Shown: piece by piece, positions 35,360 through 47,049 of the stretch | Layout of the letters: every line of letters starts with the position of its first letter | How positions within the stretch are numbered: the first letter of the stretch is position 1 | Source of the DNA: Halocafeteria seosinensis | Lineage: Eukaryota > Sar > Bigyra > Bicosoecida | Direction of reading: 5' to 3' | Assembly (NCBI GenBank): GCA_001687465.1 | Contig: LVLI01000066.1 | Coordinates: forward strand, 1 to 64,000 | Length of the DNA stretch: 64,000 nt | Program-made: the position numbers and the translations under genes | The notes under the pieces: model-generated | Seen by the model: only the letters and a program-made list of their open reading frames with translations | Database searches by the model: none | What the model was told of the DNA's origin: nothing

Positions 35360-36090
35360 TATTTACAATTGCAACCAGTCCGGAATCACCGATTCCGCCT
35401 TGCAATACTTGTCAAATTTGACGTCATTGGATATTGATAGATGCTCCCGATTAGCAAGTACGGGGGCTGCCGTCCAATATATGTACCCTTGAAGTCGCTA
35501 CGCATCTGGAACTGCAACCAGTCCGGGATCACTAATTCCACCTTTTAATACTTAACTGATTCGACGTCACTGGAAACAGATGGATGCAAGCAATTAAAAA
35601 TTACTAGTGATGCCTTTCGGCACCTCTCCAACGTGGTTTTACTAAGCATGAGTAACTGCAACCAGTCAGAGATTACAGATTTTGCATTTCAACGCTTGGC
35701 AAATCTTAGATCGCTGGACATTTCTCAATGCAACCAGCGAACCATCACAGATTCTGCTTTCCGACATTTGTTTAATCTGAAGTTGCTAGCGATGCGGGAT
35801 TGCATCCAGTTGGAGATCACCGATTCTGCGTTCAAACACTTGTCAATTTTGATGTATCTGAGTATGAGTCGATGCAACCAACAAACAATTACAGCTTCTG
35901 GCTTTCGGCACTTGTCGAATTTGAGGTCACTGGAGATACGTGAATGCAATCAACGAACAATAACAGATTTCGTCTTTCTGCATTTGTCTAAGTTGGAACA
36001 GTTACGTATGCGATCTTGTAACCAGTCGGAGATCACGATATGCGTCGTTGCAATCAAGGAACTATAACAGATTCTGCCTTTCAACACTTG
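35360..36090 (+). pseudogene. LRR gene relic (TITDxAF family)
   Basis: A run of LRRs of the same kind as the gene at 29923-31743, on the opposite strand. The best open part is 35633-36067, about six units (for example NCNQSEITDFAFQRLANL, QCNQRTITDSAFRHL, RCNQQTITASGFRHLSNL). Units upstream, from about 35360 (NCNQSGITDSALQYLSNL), are separated by stops and frame changes, and downstream the repeat resumes out of frame at about 36040-36090. There is no N-terminal domain and no convincing start, so I take it as a fragment; expression of the 144-codon part cannot be excluded. Confidence 0.6.
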
Positions 36091-37065
36091 TAAAATCTGA
36101 TGGAACTACTTATTGTGGGTTGTGATCAACTATCTACGTGTATTTCTTTTCCCGCTGGCATTTCGATATACATATCGTTGTACCAGGTTAAAGGTGCCCT
36201 CGGCTCATTCCAATAGCAGAAGTGAGAGTGGAGTTTCCTGCACGACTTGCTCTTTAACACTTGTTTCAAAGGATTATAGGTCGGCAACAAGGAAAGAAGC
36301 GACCTGTGCAACGCTAACTTAATGTACCCATATATATCCTGTGTGTGTGTGTTAGCTCCAGCAACGGGGTGCATCTGTCGGGCTAGTTACTGGAAGGCTA
36401 CCGGTATTCGCTCCTCGGTGGCGTACGCCCCGTAACAGGCGCGTATGACGAATTTCTATCTTAAATTCGCACAACGTATTTGCTAGTCTACTCTAGTACG
36501 CTGGGTATTATACCCGGCCACAAAAATTCTGTGGCTGTAGATGTGCCGGACCACTGTACAACCTTGCGCTTCAGCTGTGAGTTGTTCCTGTCATGTGAGC
36601 TGAAACGTCCCATCATTGATCATTTGCTCTCTTACACCTGATAATGTGAAAAATTACCCTTACCGCACAACTCTGATGGGTTTTTGCTATCTACTGTTCG
36701 ACGGATTCTCGTCTTGTTCCACGCTAATCTGTGCTTGCGATAGGTACGTCGCACTTCGGAGTTGGGCTTCACACCGTGAGGCGCACAGTGAGGTCAGTCA
36801 CCGATTTACGGTGCGTGTTCGGTGTTACGTGGTTCACAGTAGACGTCTATAACAGGCGTTAATAGGTCATTTGTAGTACTAAGTCGGGTTTGCCAGGTGA
36901 CTGTAACTTTCCGCAGTACGTGTATTCTTCGTCAAGTGTAAAGTTTGAGACTTCGTGAATGGTGAGCTGCAACCTGAATACTGTACTTGGCGAACAACCC
37001 TCCACATCACCGCACCGCCTCTCACTTGCTATTGGTGAGGCGATAGCAGTAGCTTTTGTGGAAGA
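36091..37065. other. Intergenic, no gene seen
   Basis: I see no conserved coding sequence. A short GT run lies at about 36340-36351. The right end must carry the promoter of the secreted protein gene at 37066. Confidence 0.3.
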
Positions 37066-38424
37066 ATGAATATCAAGAGTCGTCCACCTTCAGTCTTCGC
37101 GAAACTGATACAGCTTATCGTTATTTTCATTGGGAAATGGAACACCTGTGCGTCGTCGAACCTGGTGGACTTCCGATACATCAAGTGGGACATCACAGGA
37201 ATCAGAGATGAAAGCGATCATGGCGATATTTGTGGGCTCTGTGGATTGTGTGTTCAGGCAAGCAAATTTCATCTGAAAAATGGAGACTCTCATCTGTCTA
37301 TGGGGAGTTTCGAGAACCCAGGTGGTTCCCAGTCCGAGTCGTTCGACGAAGATCCTAGCAATCTTGGTGGCTCCGGCAAATGGGTGGACCACAACTTCAT
37401 GGAGAACGAAAAAGGTTCTGTAATAATATCCGATGCTGGAGCGACGTCATCCTACGTCTTTGATCGATATGAATGGTTTACGGGAGGAGACTGCGAGGTA
37501 AGAGATCCTATCTCGTGGAAGCTCTACGGAAGCAACCACAAGGAAAGTTGGATTTTGCTCGATGAGAGAACCAATAAAGATGTAACTACTGCTAGGGAAG
37601 AGTCAGTTGGTGTATTCGATGTCAAACCACCGACTCCGACGCCTTCACCCACCCGTACACCGACTTCCACACGAACGGGGACCCCAAGCCACACGCCAAG
37701 TCACACTAGAACTCCGACCTCCAGTAACACGAGATCTCCAACTTCCAGTAGAAGCAGAACCCCTACTCCAAGCAGGACGGCTACTCCAAGCAACACGCCA
37801 AGCCGTACTCCGACCCACACGAGAACACCAACTTCCAGCAGGAGTGGAACTCCCACTCCGAGTAAGACGGCAAGTCCAAGCAATACGCCAAGTCGTACCT
37901 CGAGTAGCTCGACGACCCCGACAGCCAGTAGGAGTGGAACTCCCACCCCGAGCAAGACAGCAAGTCCAAGCAATACGCCAAGTCGTACCTCGAGTAGCTC
38001 GATGACCTCGACGGCCAGCAGGAGCGGTTCACGCACTCCGAGCACGACCATCACGCCAAGTACCACCCCAAGCCAAAGCCCGAGTAACACGAGGACTCCC
38101 ACTTCCAGCGGTAGCGCAACACCGACTTTGAGCGGGACCACAACTCCAGGTAGTACGCCGAGTCCGACGCCGAGCGGAACGAGAACGCCGACTAACAGTC
38201 GGAGCAGATCACCAACGAACACAGCAACAGTTAGTCCTACATCGAGTATTACTTCAAGTGTTACCCCTACTCACTCGGCAACCGTCAGCCATACTCCAAC
38301 TGGGACTCCATCGTCCAAAGAAACGGCCACGCATACTAGCACTCCTTCGCTTACACCTACATATGCGACATTGAAACGACTTGCCAAAGAGATTTCTGCT
38401 CAAAGAGCTAAAAGGAAGTACTAA
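37066..38424 (+). CDS. Secreted protein: discoidin-like domain plus Ser/Thr/Pro-rich tail
   Basis: 452 residues, single exon. A hydrophobic N-terminal stretch (AKLIQLIVIFIG, residues 12-23) followed by small residues suggests a signal peptide. Residues 32-187 look like a galactose-binding, F5/8C-like beta-sandwich: FRYIKWDITGIRD near the start, VQASKFHL, then RDPISWKLYGSN, SWILLDE and a closing GVFDV, the order seen in that fold. A CGLCGLC cluster lies near residue 60. From about 190 to 435 the chain is almost only Ser, Thr and Pro with scattered Arg, a mucin- or extensin-like segment likely O-glycosylated; it includes a 30-residue tandem duplication. The C-terminus is short and basic, with no membrane helix. 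An extracellular-matrix or cell-surface role is inferred, not shown. Confidence 0.7.
   Translation: MNIKSRPPSVFAKLIQLIVIFIGKWNTCASSNLVDFRYIKWDITGIRDESDHGDICGLCGLCVQASKFHLKNGDSHLSMGSFENPGGSQSESFDEDPSNLGGSGKWVDHNFMENEKGSVIISDAGATSSYVFDRYEWFTGGDCEVRDPISWKLYGSNHKESWILLDERTNKDVTTAREESVGVFDVKPPTPTPSPTRTPTSTRTGTPSHTPSHTRTPTSSNTRSPTSSRSRTPTPSRTATPSNTPSRTPTHTRTPTSSRSGTPTPSKTASPSNTPSRTSSSSTTPTASRSGTPTPSKTASPSNTPSRTSSSSMTSTASRSGSRTPSTTITPSTTPSQSPSNTRTPTSSGSATPTLSGTTTPGSTPSPTPSGTRTPTNSRSRSPTNTATVSPTSSITSSVTPTHSATVSHTPTGTPSSKETATHTSTPSLTPTYATLKRLAKEISAQRAKRKY
37832..38011 (+). repeat. 90-bp tandem repeat in the Ser/Thr/Pro tail
   Basis: Two consecutive 90-bp units (37832-37921, 37922-38011) are almost identical; GGAGTGGAACTCCCAC occurs at 37841 and again at 37931. 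The unit keeps the reading frame (30 residues). Shorter, more diverged versions lie on both sides. Confidence 0.8.
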
Positions 38425-38490
38425 ATGAGGCCCCACGTTACTAACACAGAACCATTAGCCAAAAATCACCCACACCACACCATGACAAAG

Positions 38491-38611
38491 TGTGTATTAG
38501 TATTGCTCCTACCGGAAGACGTGGGTATACTGTAGGCTACAGGCTACGTTACGCCGTGTAAGCTTCACGCTGTGGCGCATCAACGTGACTGACAGTTTGA
38601 CCGTCATCAAC
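38491..38611 (+). repeat. Dispersed repeat, copy near the secreted-protein gene
   Basis: TATTGCTCCTACCGGAAGAC and, further on, GCATCAACGTGACTGACAG recur in the same order and orientation at 59307-59433. The start (TGTGTATTAGTATTG) also matches 59450 onward. The intervening bases are diverged or partly deleted. I see no coding capacity or clear terminal repeats, so the element class is unknown. Confidence 0.7.
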
Positions 38612-38902
38612 ATGGGAAGTTCCGCTGCCCCAGCGGTAGTCCGGTACTTTCCTGGCAATTCTCTTGAGGAACTTAATTGCAGATGTCCGTATTTTGTCCG
38701 CTTCTGCCGCGATGGTGAGGGTTCTTCGGGCCATAAGTCACATTTCCGTCGTCGAATGAAGGAAGTTACCAGTACTGTCACATGCTGAACCACATAACGA
38801 CCAATGATAATGTCAGATTGTATGTGTGTGGACAGGCGAGCGCTGCAATAGTAGGAAAGAGACAACCGAATGTTGGTTTGAGTACAGTGTAGTGTCGAGA
38901 AG

Positions 38903-38963
38903 TTTGACGGTACCGCTTTCCTTGAGGCGACCTCCGAAAACTTTGGAAACAATTCTGCCGCAG
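38903..38963. repeat. Duplicated fragment of the E2F gene 3' end
   Basis: About 61 bp here match 39439-39499, inside the last coding exon of the E2F gene, with roughly nine mismatches; the shared core is GCGACCTCCGAAAACTT. In the gene this encodes KFSEVAARKAVPSN. The copy has no intact gene context and is probably a small duplication. Confidence 0.7.
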
Positions 38964-39281
38964 AGGGTCACATTGCTTACCTAGCTATAAACAATTGCAT
39001 TTATAAAATTTCAATGATATTCTGTCTGTGTTCACGTGTCGCACCACCACACCTCATAGTGCTTCGACTGATGTGGACTAACATCAGTGAGGTGTCTATA
39101 GTGACAAGAAAGATAATGGACGGAGCGATTCCCACCCACTGAACTACAGCAAGTGGAGTAAGTAGAGCCTTGGCGATGAAGACAGTTGTATTTATATTAG
39201 CACAGTCTACTTACGGTAAATATACACACGGGACTCTTCTATGTGTACATCTGTGTTTGCCAAAGCCGGCAATATTGCTCT

Positions 39282-42200
39282 TTATTCACTGTCACTACTC
39301 GTGCTCCGCCCAGAGAAGTTACTGGATCTGCTACCTGCACTTCGGCGAGCAATTACGAACCCCTGGGTGTCATACTTCTCAGAGGCAGCCGACGAATTGC
39401 AATCTCTCTGCATGTTTTTATCGTCAGCATTATTGCAATTTGACGGTACGGCTTTCCTAGCGGCGACCTCCGAAAACTTCGAAAACAAGTCTGCCGCAGG
39501 GCAGGGAGAACCCTTTGTTGAGGTTTGACTACTCGTCTGGTGGTTTAAAGACATACTTTGTTTCTTGTCGGCTTCACCGACGGTGCACTCTGTGTCCCCC
39601 TTCGACGTTGGACGCGAAGAGTTTTGATTGCCTCTAGCAGTTGGGTTTTCACTGACAGTATTCGTTGTCCAACCGGCTGTTTGAGACTGGGCAGTGGGTT
39701 CGTCTGTCGCCTTGGACAAGTGAGCCCCAGGGGCCGGCCTTTCTGAAGTGACCAATGATACGGGACGGAGGGCGCTAATCTTTTCATCTGCTGCTTGGGC
39801 TTCTCGCTTCTTAGTACTGCTCACAGAGGGAGTGTCCACACCGGTACACGGTGTATTGCCAAAGCGGAATTGGTATGGCGTTGCATCTGCTCCAGCAACA
39901 GGGGTATCTACTGCTTTTGACGCGGCAACATCTTGCGTAGGGCTAGTTACTTGAGGGATACTTGCTCCAACTGTGGCATACGCCGCAGAGACGGCTGAAG
40001 CATTAATTTCAACTTTTTGAGCACTTGTTTCTGCGTCCTCTTCATGAACTTTCTGGCGTTTGGCGTCGCCATTTGACACATTTAGCTGCTTTTCTGAGAA
40101 CAAGCCCCTAACCTGAGGAGAACAGAATGCAGCTCCGGCCTGAAACCTCATGGAGGTAAACTGCGACTTTATCGTAGCAGGAGGAGACTTTTGCCTCCCT
40201 CCTTTGTCCGTACTGAATGCGAATGAGGAGTCTCTGTCCCCAAATGGAGGTGTAAACACGTCATCATACGGATAGTCATCGTCCAAAAAGCTAGTGGCAA
40301 ACGGCCCACCATCATCCATGAGAGCAGTTACATCTGCATTTTCATACTCCATTTCCGGCATATTTGTGTTTGCAGCGGCAGGTTCAGAACCCTGGTCGAC
40401 ATCATTCTCTTTACCACTGCGGATGCTTGCTCGCACCACGGTTGCCTGCGGGTGATTATCGGAGGAGTCACTGTATCCAAAAACCTCGGCGTGGGATGGA
40501 AAGAAAGACAAAGTCGTCACTTCTCGTGCAGGGGCTTGAGGCTCGGGAACTGACAGACGCCGTCCATCCGTTCTACTCTGGTTCTCTGATATTTCGATAC
40601 GCCTCAATATGTCATCATATTGATCATGATAGGCGTTGCAAGTATTCCGGGGATCTTTGCCCTTCTTTTTCTTCTTTCTCGAGAGACGGGCTTCTCCTTC
40701 CACGGCTGCAGCTGCAGCTCTGCGGGAAACGCCATCCAACATTGGTACTTCCGCCATGCCACGCCATTGAAATGCTGGTTTTCTGGAATTGGGCACCGGT
40801 ATCTTGTCAATTATTCTTAAGATACACATGACATTAGCAATATCATAGAGCCTCCGAACTGTAGTCTTCAACTTGGCGTTACTTCCATTGTCAGGGGATG
40901 ATAACAGGGCAGCGGCATCTTCTAGTGACAATACTTGCCTACCCAGCAAGAAAATCTGAATAAATTTGCGGGCAAGCGATCCCATGCTATTTTCCTTTCG
41001 TTCCGAAAGCTTCGAGGTTTTACTAGAGCTAGTAGTATTTGGAATCCGAGGATGTTCATCGTCGTACTGACACAGCTCTAGACAATAATGTTCATCTTCA
41101 CTTGAAAAGGGATCGCTAGCTGCAACATGAAATGTCTCAGGAATCTGGTCAATGCTGCTGTGTTCGAATGGGTGTATAGTCACATGATCTTGTCGATCGG
41201 GAAGAAGATACGTGCGCTCAGCCATGGCTTCTTCCTGAAGCAGGAACAGAGGTGGCAGGAAGGGATTAAAGCAGCTAATGGAAAATTCAAGGGCACATTG
41301 ATACTCACCTTTAATTCAAGCAAAGTTAAGTGCAGATGACACGTTCCATGCCACCAGTAAGTGTTCTTTTCCTTCCTTGAAACGATGTCAAATGCTTCCA
41401 AAATGTTGATAACATCGTAAATTCTTCTCCGTTCTATACCTGTATATTGCCACCCACAGATCAAAAATACCATGAATATATATGAAATGTAGCAATGGCA
41501 TCTACATACCAAGTTTCGCAGCTGCGTCATCTAACGAAATGCCTCGGGGTTTGGTCGTCCGAAACATGATCATAAATCTGCCCCACAGAGCATGAGGATC
41601 CAAATGATTTTATTTAGTTAAGCATTCCATATAGCTTAGGAGACAGGCAAAATCTTACCTTTCACATAGACTTCCTAATGACTTATCGCTTGGGTCGGAT
41701 CTATCCGGGAACCCTTCCACCAAGAACGCTTGGTTTTGGGGATTATATTCATGTCCATGATTATGCTGGAACACAGTTTCTTCACCGTATCTCTCCTCTG
41801 TTGCCGTAGCCGTATGGAGCTTATGACCTTTACGGCTCCTCTTATGCGACTTCTTGGAAGACTTGCCCATATTTGCTGTAGAAGCCTCTAAACGTGCGTC
41901 AAACGATGTCTGCAAACCAGAGTATGATGACACCTGTGATACCCCTGAGACATTGAATCAAGACTATGGACAATGCTCTATGACATATTCAGTCCAGAAG
42001 AGGCTGATGAAGGACATAAACCTTCCAAAATGGGGTTGTTAAGCCCTCCCTCAAGAACAAATCCGTTAGTGCCTTGCTCTTCCCCTATGCCATACCCTTC
42101 CAAAATGATACAAGATGAGGACCAAGATACCACCCAGCCAGTGCATAGTCCATATAAGTCTCTCCCCTTCTATATGTGCCCCCTAAAGGCACTCCTGATG

Positions 42201-43343
42201 GACTGTAAAACTTGCTACAGGGACCAGAAAAGCCCCTTAACGGCTGCCTCAAGGCCCTTTCGGGGCCAGGAACCACTCTTTACTCACGCATAAGCACCCA
42301 AGCAGCAGCACTCTCCCCACACAATATTAACAATTAGGAGTGCCAGCATTCAAACTATACATATACATAGAGAGTGGGGAGAACGGAAATTCAACACAAA
42401 CACTTCTGTATACAACTTTGTGGAGCATGTCAATGAACCCATTTTCCGCACCCGTTAACACTTTGTCTCCTCGCTTGAAGAAGCATCTCCACAGATGACT
42501 TGGTTATTGTTAGCCAATTCGAGGAAAGGAAGAACAATAAACACGCACGTATGTATAAATGCAGGAGACTAAAAAAAAAAGAAGAAAAAAAAGCAATTAC
42601 TTACCGTCTGGGTACTACTGCTAGTGGTAGTAGTTGTACTGTGGGAGACTGCAGGATCCGCGTTTTCGTCTGCCGCTTGCCCAAAAGTGGCATTCAAGTC
42701 GTGAGGAGAGGCAAGCTGAGAAAAGGTTCGCCGCTCTTTTCCTGTGGAGGCGATTTCCATCATGGCATACGCCGCAAGACTTCTTGAGGGACTGCGCAGC
42801 ACGGATATTCCCGTCTGTGAGTAGGAGCATCATCACATGTGCGAGTCGGACTCGGACCTACCTTAAATGAAGTGACTGGGATCCGTACGTATCCTGCAAT
42901 CGATAGAAAAAGGTTATTAAATTCCGGGGTGCCTTCGACTATACTGGGGCCAGTATATTCAAAGCACTCACTTGTTCGGGGGTCCAGTTTTTTGTGGGCC
43001 GGGGAGGCGTAGTCGAAGTTTGCGGAGGTGTCTTCGGAGAACTGGACGTACTAGTGTTGCTCTTACTACTAGTAGTTGCAACATGGCTTTTGGTTCGATT
43101 GCTCTTTTTCATTGACTTGGGATCATCGCCTCGTTTTTGTCGCGAGCTCGGGGTATGAGTATGTGCTGACTTTGAATTTGAACCCGTCTTCCTGCTTTTC
43201 GTCGAGGCGGAAGATGACGATCTAGCCCGCTTCTTCTGTGTCGATTTCCTGGAGCTAGAGGGTGTAGGTTCCTCTTTTGCTTCCTGTTCATTCTCCTGCC
43301 TCCACGCTGGAAGTTTAATTTCTCGCGAAGTTCGTCGGACCAT
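39282..43343 (-). CDS. Atypical E2F transcription factor (E2F7/8/DEL type)
   Basis: A cell-cycle repressor type with two DNA-binding domains and no DP partner needed. I read seven exons: 43343-42972, 42893-42862, 42791-42605, 41933-41659, 41577-41510, 41439-41309 and 41234-39282, phases consistent, about 1005 residues. Domain 1 crosses three exons: KSLGSLCERFMIMF, ISLDDAAAKLG, GIERRRIYDVINILEAFDIV and KNTYWWHG. Domain 2 lies in the last exon: SLARKFIQIFLLG, LSLEDAAALL, VRRLYDIANV and RKPAFQWRG. The N-terminal exons encode a Ser/Thr/Lys-rich region with likely nuclear signals (KKRARSSS). The first three exons are the least certain; intron 3 is 671 bp, far longer than the others. The C-terminal 450 residues are low complexity with no recognised domain. 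Confidence 0.82.
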
Positions 43344-44585
43344 TGCTTCTACTTGTTTTTCTTCCTCTTTTTCACTCTCTACTGCCTCATTGACGACACT
43401 CCCCGTGCGATAAATACTCTATGGGATCCAATTGGCCAAAATATGCTTATACTGGGTCGAATCGAGTAGCTAAAGACCTTGTATAGAACACCCAAAATCC
43501 CAGCGCAACTTTTGAAAACCAAACCTCAGTGTCCTTAGCGTAATTTTCCCTCTCTCTAAATACCTACAACTACCCTACACCTATTGAGCGTGATCTGCAA
43601 CGTGAATGGAAAATGAAACAATCCTGTGAATGGAGCACTGAATGGGCCTTTACAAGGTCTTTGAGCTCGTCGCCGGCGAGCGCAATTTGAAAATTTGGCG
43701 CGCGCGCCCTGAACAAGTTTTCGCCGAAGGTGTGGGCTTCGCCCACACACATGGTATGTATGTTGCTGAATAATGGAAAGGTAAGGAGAAAGAGGTGCAG
43801 GGAAAGGAGAAATGGGATATAAAACAGAGGAAAAGCGCTTGTTTGAAGTCATCATGGGGACCTTTTTTGTAATTATGTTTCAGGGGGAGTTCAAGGGGAG
43901 CCAAGATTCCCACAAGTGGAAGTACCTTGGTCGAGGAATCCTGAATGAAGGATTCTGACTCAGGATGATCACAGGTGACCAACAACATCCGCTGTTGCAG
44001 CCTGTTGGCTAGCTTTATGGAGAAGATTGCCTTGGAGGGAAGTACTGTATATTCAACGTGCTACGAGTACCCGATAGTACGCTGTTATCTTGAACGATAC
44101 ATGCACATAAAAACCAATATGAATCCATCGAAGATCATCCAGGTTAAAGCCTCGTACAGCGAGACGAGGCTTCGTATCGCATACAATACAACAGCCTCCC
44201 TTTCACCGGGTAAAGTTCACCCCTTCCAAGTACGGGTTGGTCTTTCGGATTGACGGTGTTCGTCGAACGACCCGGAACGCTCTCCGTGGAGTGTAGGCCA
44301 TTACTGTTTGGGAACGGTCGTCTTAGTCCCTTTTCCTTTAACCAAAAGGGTTTACACTCATGCTCTGGCTGCACGTCTCACATCTCCTCAGAAGGCCGGT
44401 ATCGGTACCATCTCGTCCACAAGTGCTGTAGAGACATTCACATGGACATTGCCCGACCGCACATTACTACTATATGGGATTTGTATGGTGTTGTCCTATT
44501 CACCACATCGATGTATCTTGTCTTGCCACAGTAAAATACACGGCACTTGTTCTAACAACCTTTTTAGCTCGTATTTGCCTCGAAT
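43344..44585. other. Divergent upstream region of E2F and acyl-CoA synthetase genes
   Basis: About 1.2 kb between two genes that point away from each other. Apart from the E2F-like site I see no feature. No reading frame here shows a recognisable family or repeat. Confidence 0.35.
43694..43708 (+). promoter_or_regulatory. Candidate E2F site upstream of the E2F gene
   Basis: TTTGGCGCGCGCGCC contains TTTGGCGC, a full match to the E2F consensus TTTSSCGC, extended by a self-complementary GGCGCGCGCGCC block. It is about 350 bp upstream of the E2F ATG. Atypical E2F genes in animals are themselves E2F targets, so autoregulation is plausible but untested. Confidence 0.35.
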
Positions 44586-46671
44586 ATGGCTGCTGCCGGC
44601 GAATCCCAACCGTCGCACACCAAATCCGGTGTATTATCATGGATCCTCTCCAAGATGCCCATGGAGGATGTGCGGCATGATTTGAGCTTGGGGGTGAATG
44701 TCGCCTCGCTGCAGCTGCGTGTGTATCATCAAGTGCAGCATCAGATTTTGCTACCGGATATGCTGGAATGCGCAGCTGATAAGTGGCCTGAGAAGATCGC
44801 ATTAATTGGACTGAATGACGAGCCTTCGAGGAGCGATGCCTCCCAGGAGTATAGCATCAAAGAATTACTGTGGCCGAATACGTGGACGTATCGTCAATGG
44901 GATCAGTACGCAAACCAAGTGGTACGAGTTTGGCCGCTCTGTCGGGGATTCATCGCCCTCTTCACCGTGTTCATTTGATGCTTTGCAGGCACATTTTGCC
45001 ATGTCCAAGTTGCAACTACAAGCGGGGGATAATGTCGCTCTCTTCATGTCGAATGATGTGCAGTTCTTGGGCATATGGCATGGACTCAATAAAGCTGGTG
45101 TATCGGTGGCGCTTGTGAATTCGGGCCTAACGGGCAAGTCTCTGATACACAGCGTCCGTATCGCAGATGCCAGGGCTATTTTATTTTCAGACAAGTTAGA
45201 ATCAGTTGTAGCAGATGTGGAGGAATCACTTCGAGATGCTATGCGGCCGAGTTCACCCGTGGATCATCGGCCATGTGGAACGTTTGTACGAGTACTTACG
45301 AGACATTCGGTCTTGGAAGATACTGGACCACAAATACAAGGAGCGTCGATCCTGCAAAAAGAGATGAAGAACATGCCTTGGCAGAGACCCAATCCTCGCG
45401 TTCGAGAAACAATTGGAGCAAATGATTCTTCGGCATTCATCTATACCTCAGGAACTACCGGGTTACCGAAAGCGGCCCTCGTACCTCATGTAAAATTTCT
45501 CTTGGGTGGAGTTGGATTCTACCGCATTTACAACTTTCGCTCATCGGATAAGATGTATCAGGTGTTACCACTTTTCCACAGCGCGGCTGGTATAATTGGT
45601 CATGGTCTGTGCGTGCTGTGCGGTATCCCCATGGTGATTAGAGAGAAATTCTCCATTCGGAATTGGTGGTCGGATATAGTAGTTCATCAGTGCACAGTGG
45701 CGCAATATATCGGCGAGTTATGCAGATATTTGGTGTCTGCTCCTCCTCATCCTCTCGAATTGGACCAGCCTCCGCATCATAAACTTCGAATGGTGTTTGG
45801 AAACGGCCTTCGACCTGATGTATGGGCGCGATTTCAGAGTCGGTTTGGTATCCCACAAGTGGGAGAATTCTACGGAGCTACTGAAGCAAATACCATGCTA
45901 TTCAATCACTGCACTACAACCCGTGCTCAAGGAGCTGTTGGAACACTTGGACGACTCATTCGCTCCCTCAAAATCATTGAAATCATCAAGTTCGATGACG
46001 ATGAAGAGATGCCAGTACGAGACAAAAACGGCTGGTGTATTCCTTGCCAAACAGGTGAGCCAGGAGAGCTCGTTTCCAAGATTGGTGATGACTCAAGGAA
46101 CAGATTTCATGGCTATAAAGGAAATGAAGAAGCCACGAAGAAGAAAATCCTGTGGAACGTATTTAGGAAAGGGGATGCGTATTTCCGTAGCGGCGACTTG
46201 GTGCGGGTGGACGACTCTGGATATGTCTACTTTGTGGACCGCATTGGTGACACATTCCGATGGAAAGGTGAAAATGTAGCCACAACCGAAGTTGCGTCAG
46301 CAATGGGAGAATATCCTGCGATCGAAGAGGCTAATGTATACGGAGTTCCAGTTCCACATGCTGATGGAAAAGCAGGCATGGCAGCCATTGTGCTAAGTGA
46401 TGGATACCGCCTCGAAGACTTGGACACGAGTGACCTATTCTCCTTCTTAAGGGAACGCTTACCTGCTTATGCTATACCCGTATTTCTAAGGATTCTTCCG
46501 AAACAGCCAATCACTGGAACTTTCAAACAACAGAAAACGCAATTGCGAAAAGAAGGTGCCGATCCAACCACGGTCAAGGACGATCCTCTGTTTGTCCTAG
46601 AGGGCCGGCAATACACTCGATTGGATGAGAAAAAATGGAAGAAGATTTCTGCGGGAGAGGCCAAGTTATAG
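44586..46671 (+). CDS. Very-long-chain acyl-CoA synthetase / fatty acid transport protein (SLC27 type)
   Basis: Activates long or very long fatty acids to acyl-CoA using ATP; relatives sit on the ER, peroxisome or plasma membrane. Two exons, 44586-44921 and 44989-46671, with a 67-bp intron (donor GTACGA, acceptor TTTGCAG), join YANQV to AHFAMSKLQL, and about 672 residues result. The AMP-binding motif is FIYTSGTTGLPKAALVPH near residue 258; the family-specific block is YFRSGDLVRVDDSGY then DRIGDTFRWKGENVATTEVA near 535, diagnostic of the FATP/ACSVL branch rather than ordinary ACSL enzymes. The C-terminus has the usual GTFKQQKTQLRKEG. The first 60 residues are variable and have no clear membrane helix. 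The stop is TAG. Confidence 0.92.
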
Positions 46672-47049
46672 ATGGTAGATTTTTACTTCTCATGTCACAT
46701 GTATGTATGTGTCAGAGGATGACACTTGGAGATCCGTTGGCGGGTTCCACAGTGGAACTTCCACTCAGTCTTAGTAGATGAGAGAAGTGTCTAGGCACTT
46801 CCCACTCCCAAATTCTAATGTGAAACTATCCATTTCTTCTCTTTTTCCTTACCAGTACATCTGTGGACGCTTTTGTAAAAAGTCATGAAAAGTTGTTCGA
46901 CGAAGGAAAAGGTGGTACATCCTGGGATTCCGACCCGCCGCCGACCGGAAAAATTGACTCCTCCGCAGAAGAATTGGTTTCCAGAGGATTGTCCTTCCCA
47001 ATTTCATTCGCACGTCGTGTGGTAACTAGCAGAGCGAGACAAAAGCAAA
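46672..47049. other. Intergenic, no gene seen
   Basis: A 378-bp gap between two same-strand genes, holding the 3' flank of the acyl-CoA synthetase and the promoter of GLOD4. No motif is clear enough to name. Confidence 0.3.

Noticed and set aside
37701-38222. Leu/Val/Gly-rich frame antisense to the Ser/Thr/Pro tail
   Set aside because: It mirrors the tandem repeat on the plus strand and has no start context or family match.
38549-38734. Histone-fold-like small protein on the minus strand (MARRTLTIAAEADKIRTSA)
   Set aside because: The start looks helical and basic, but the second half is the dispersed repeat read in antisense, so a conserved gene is unlikely.
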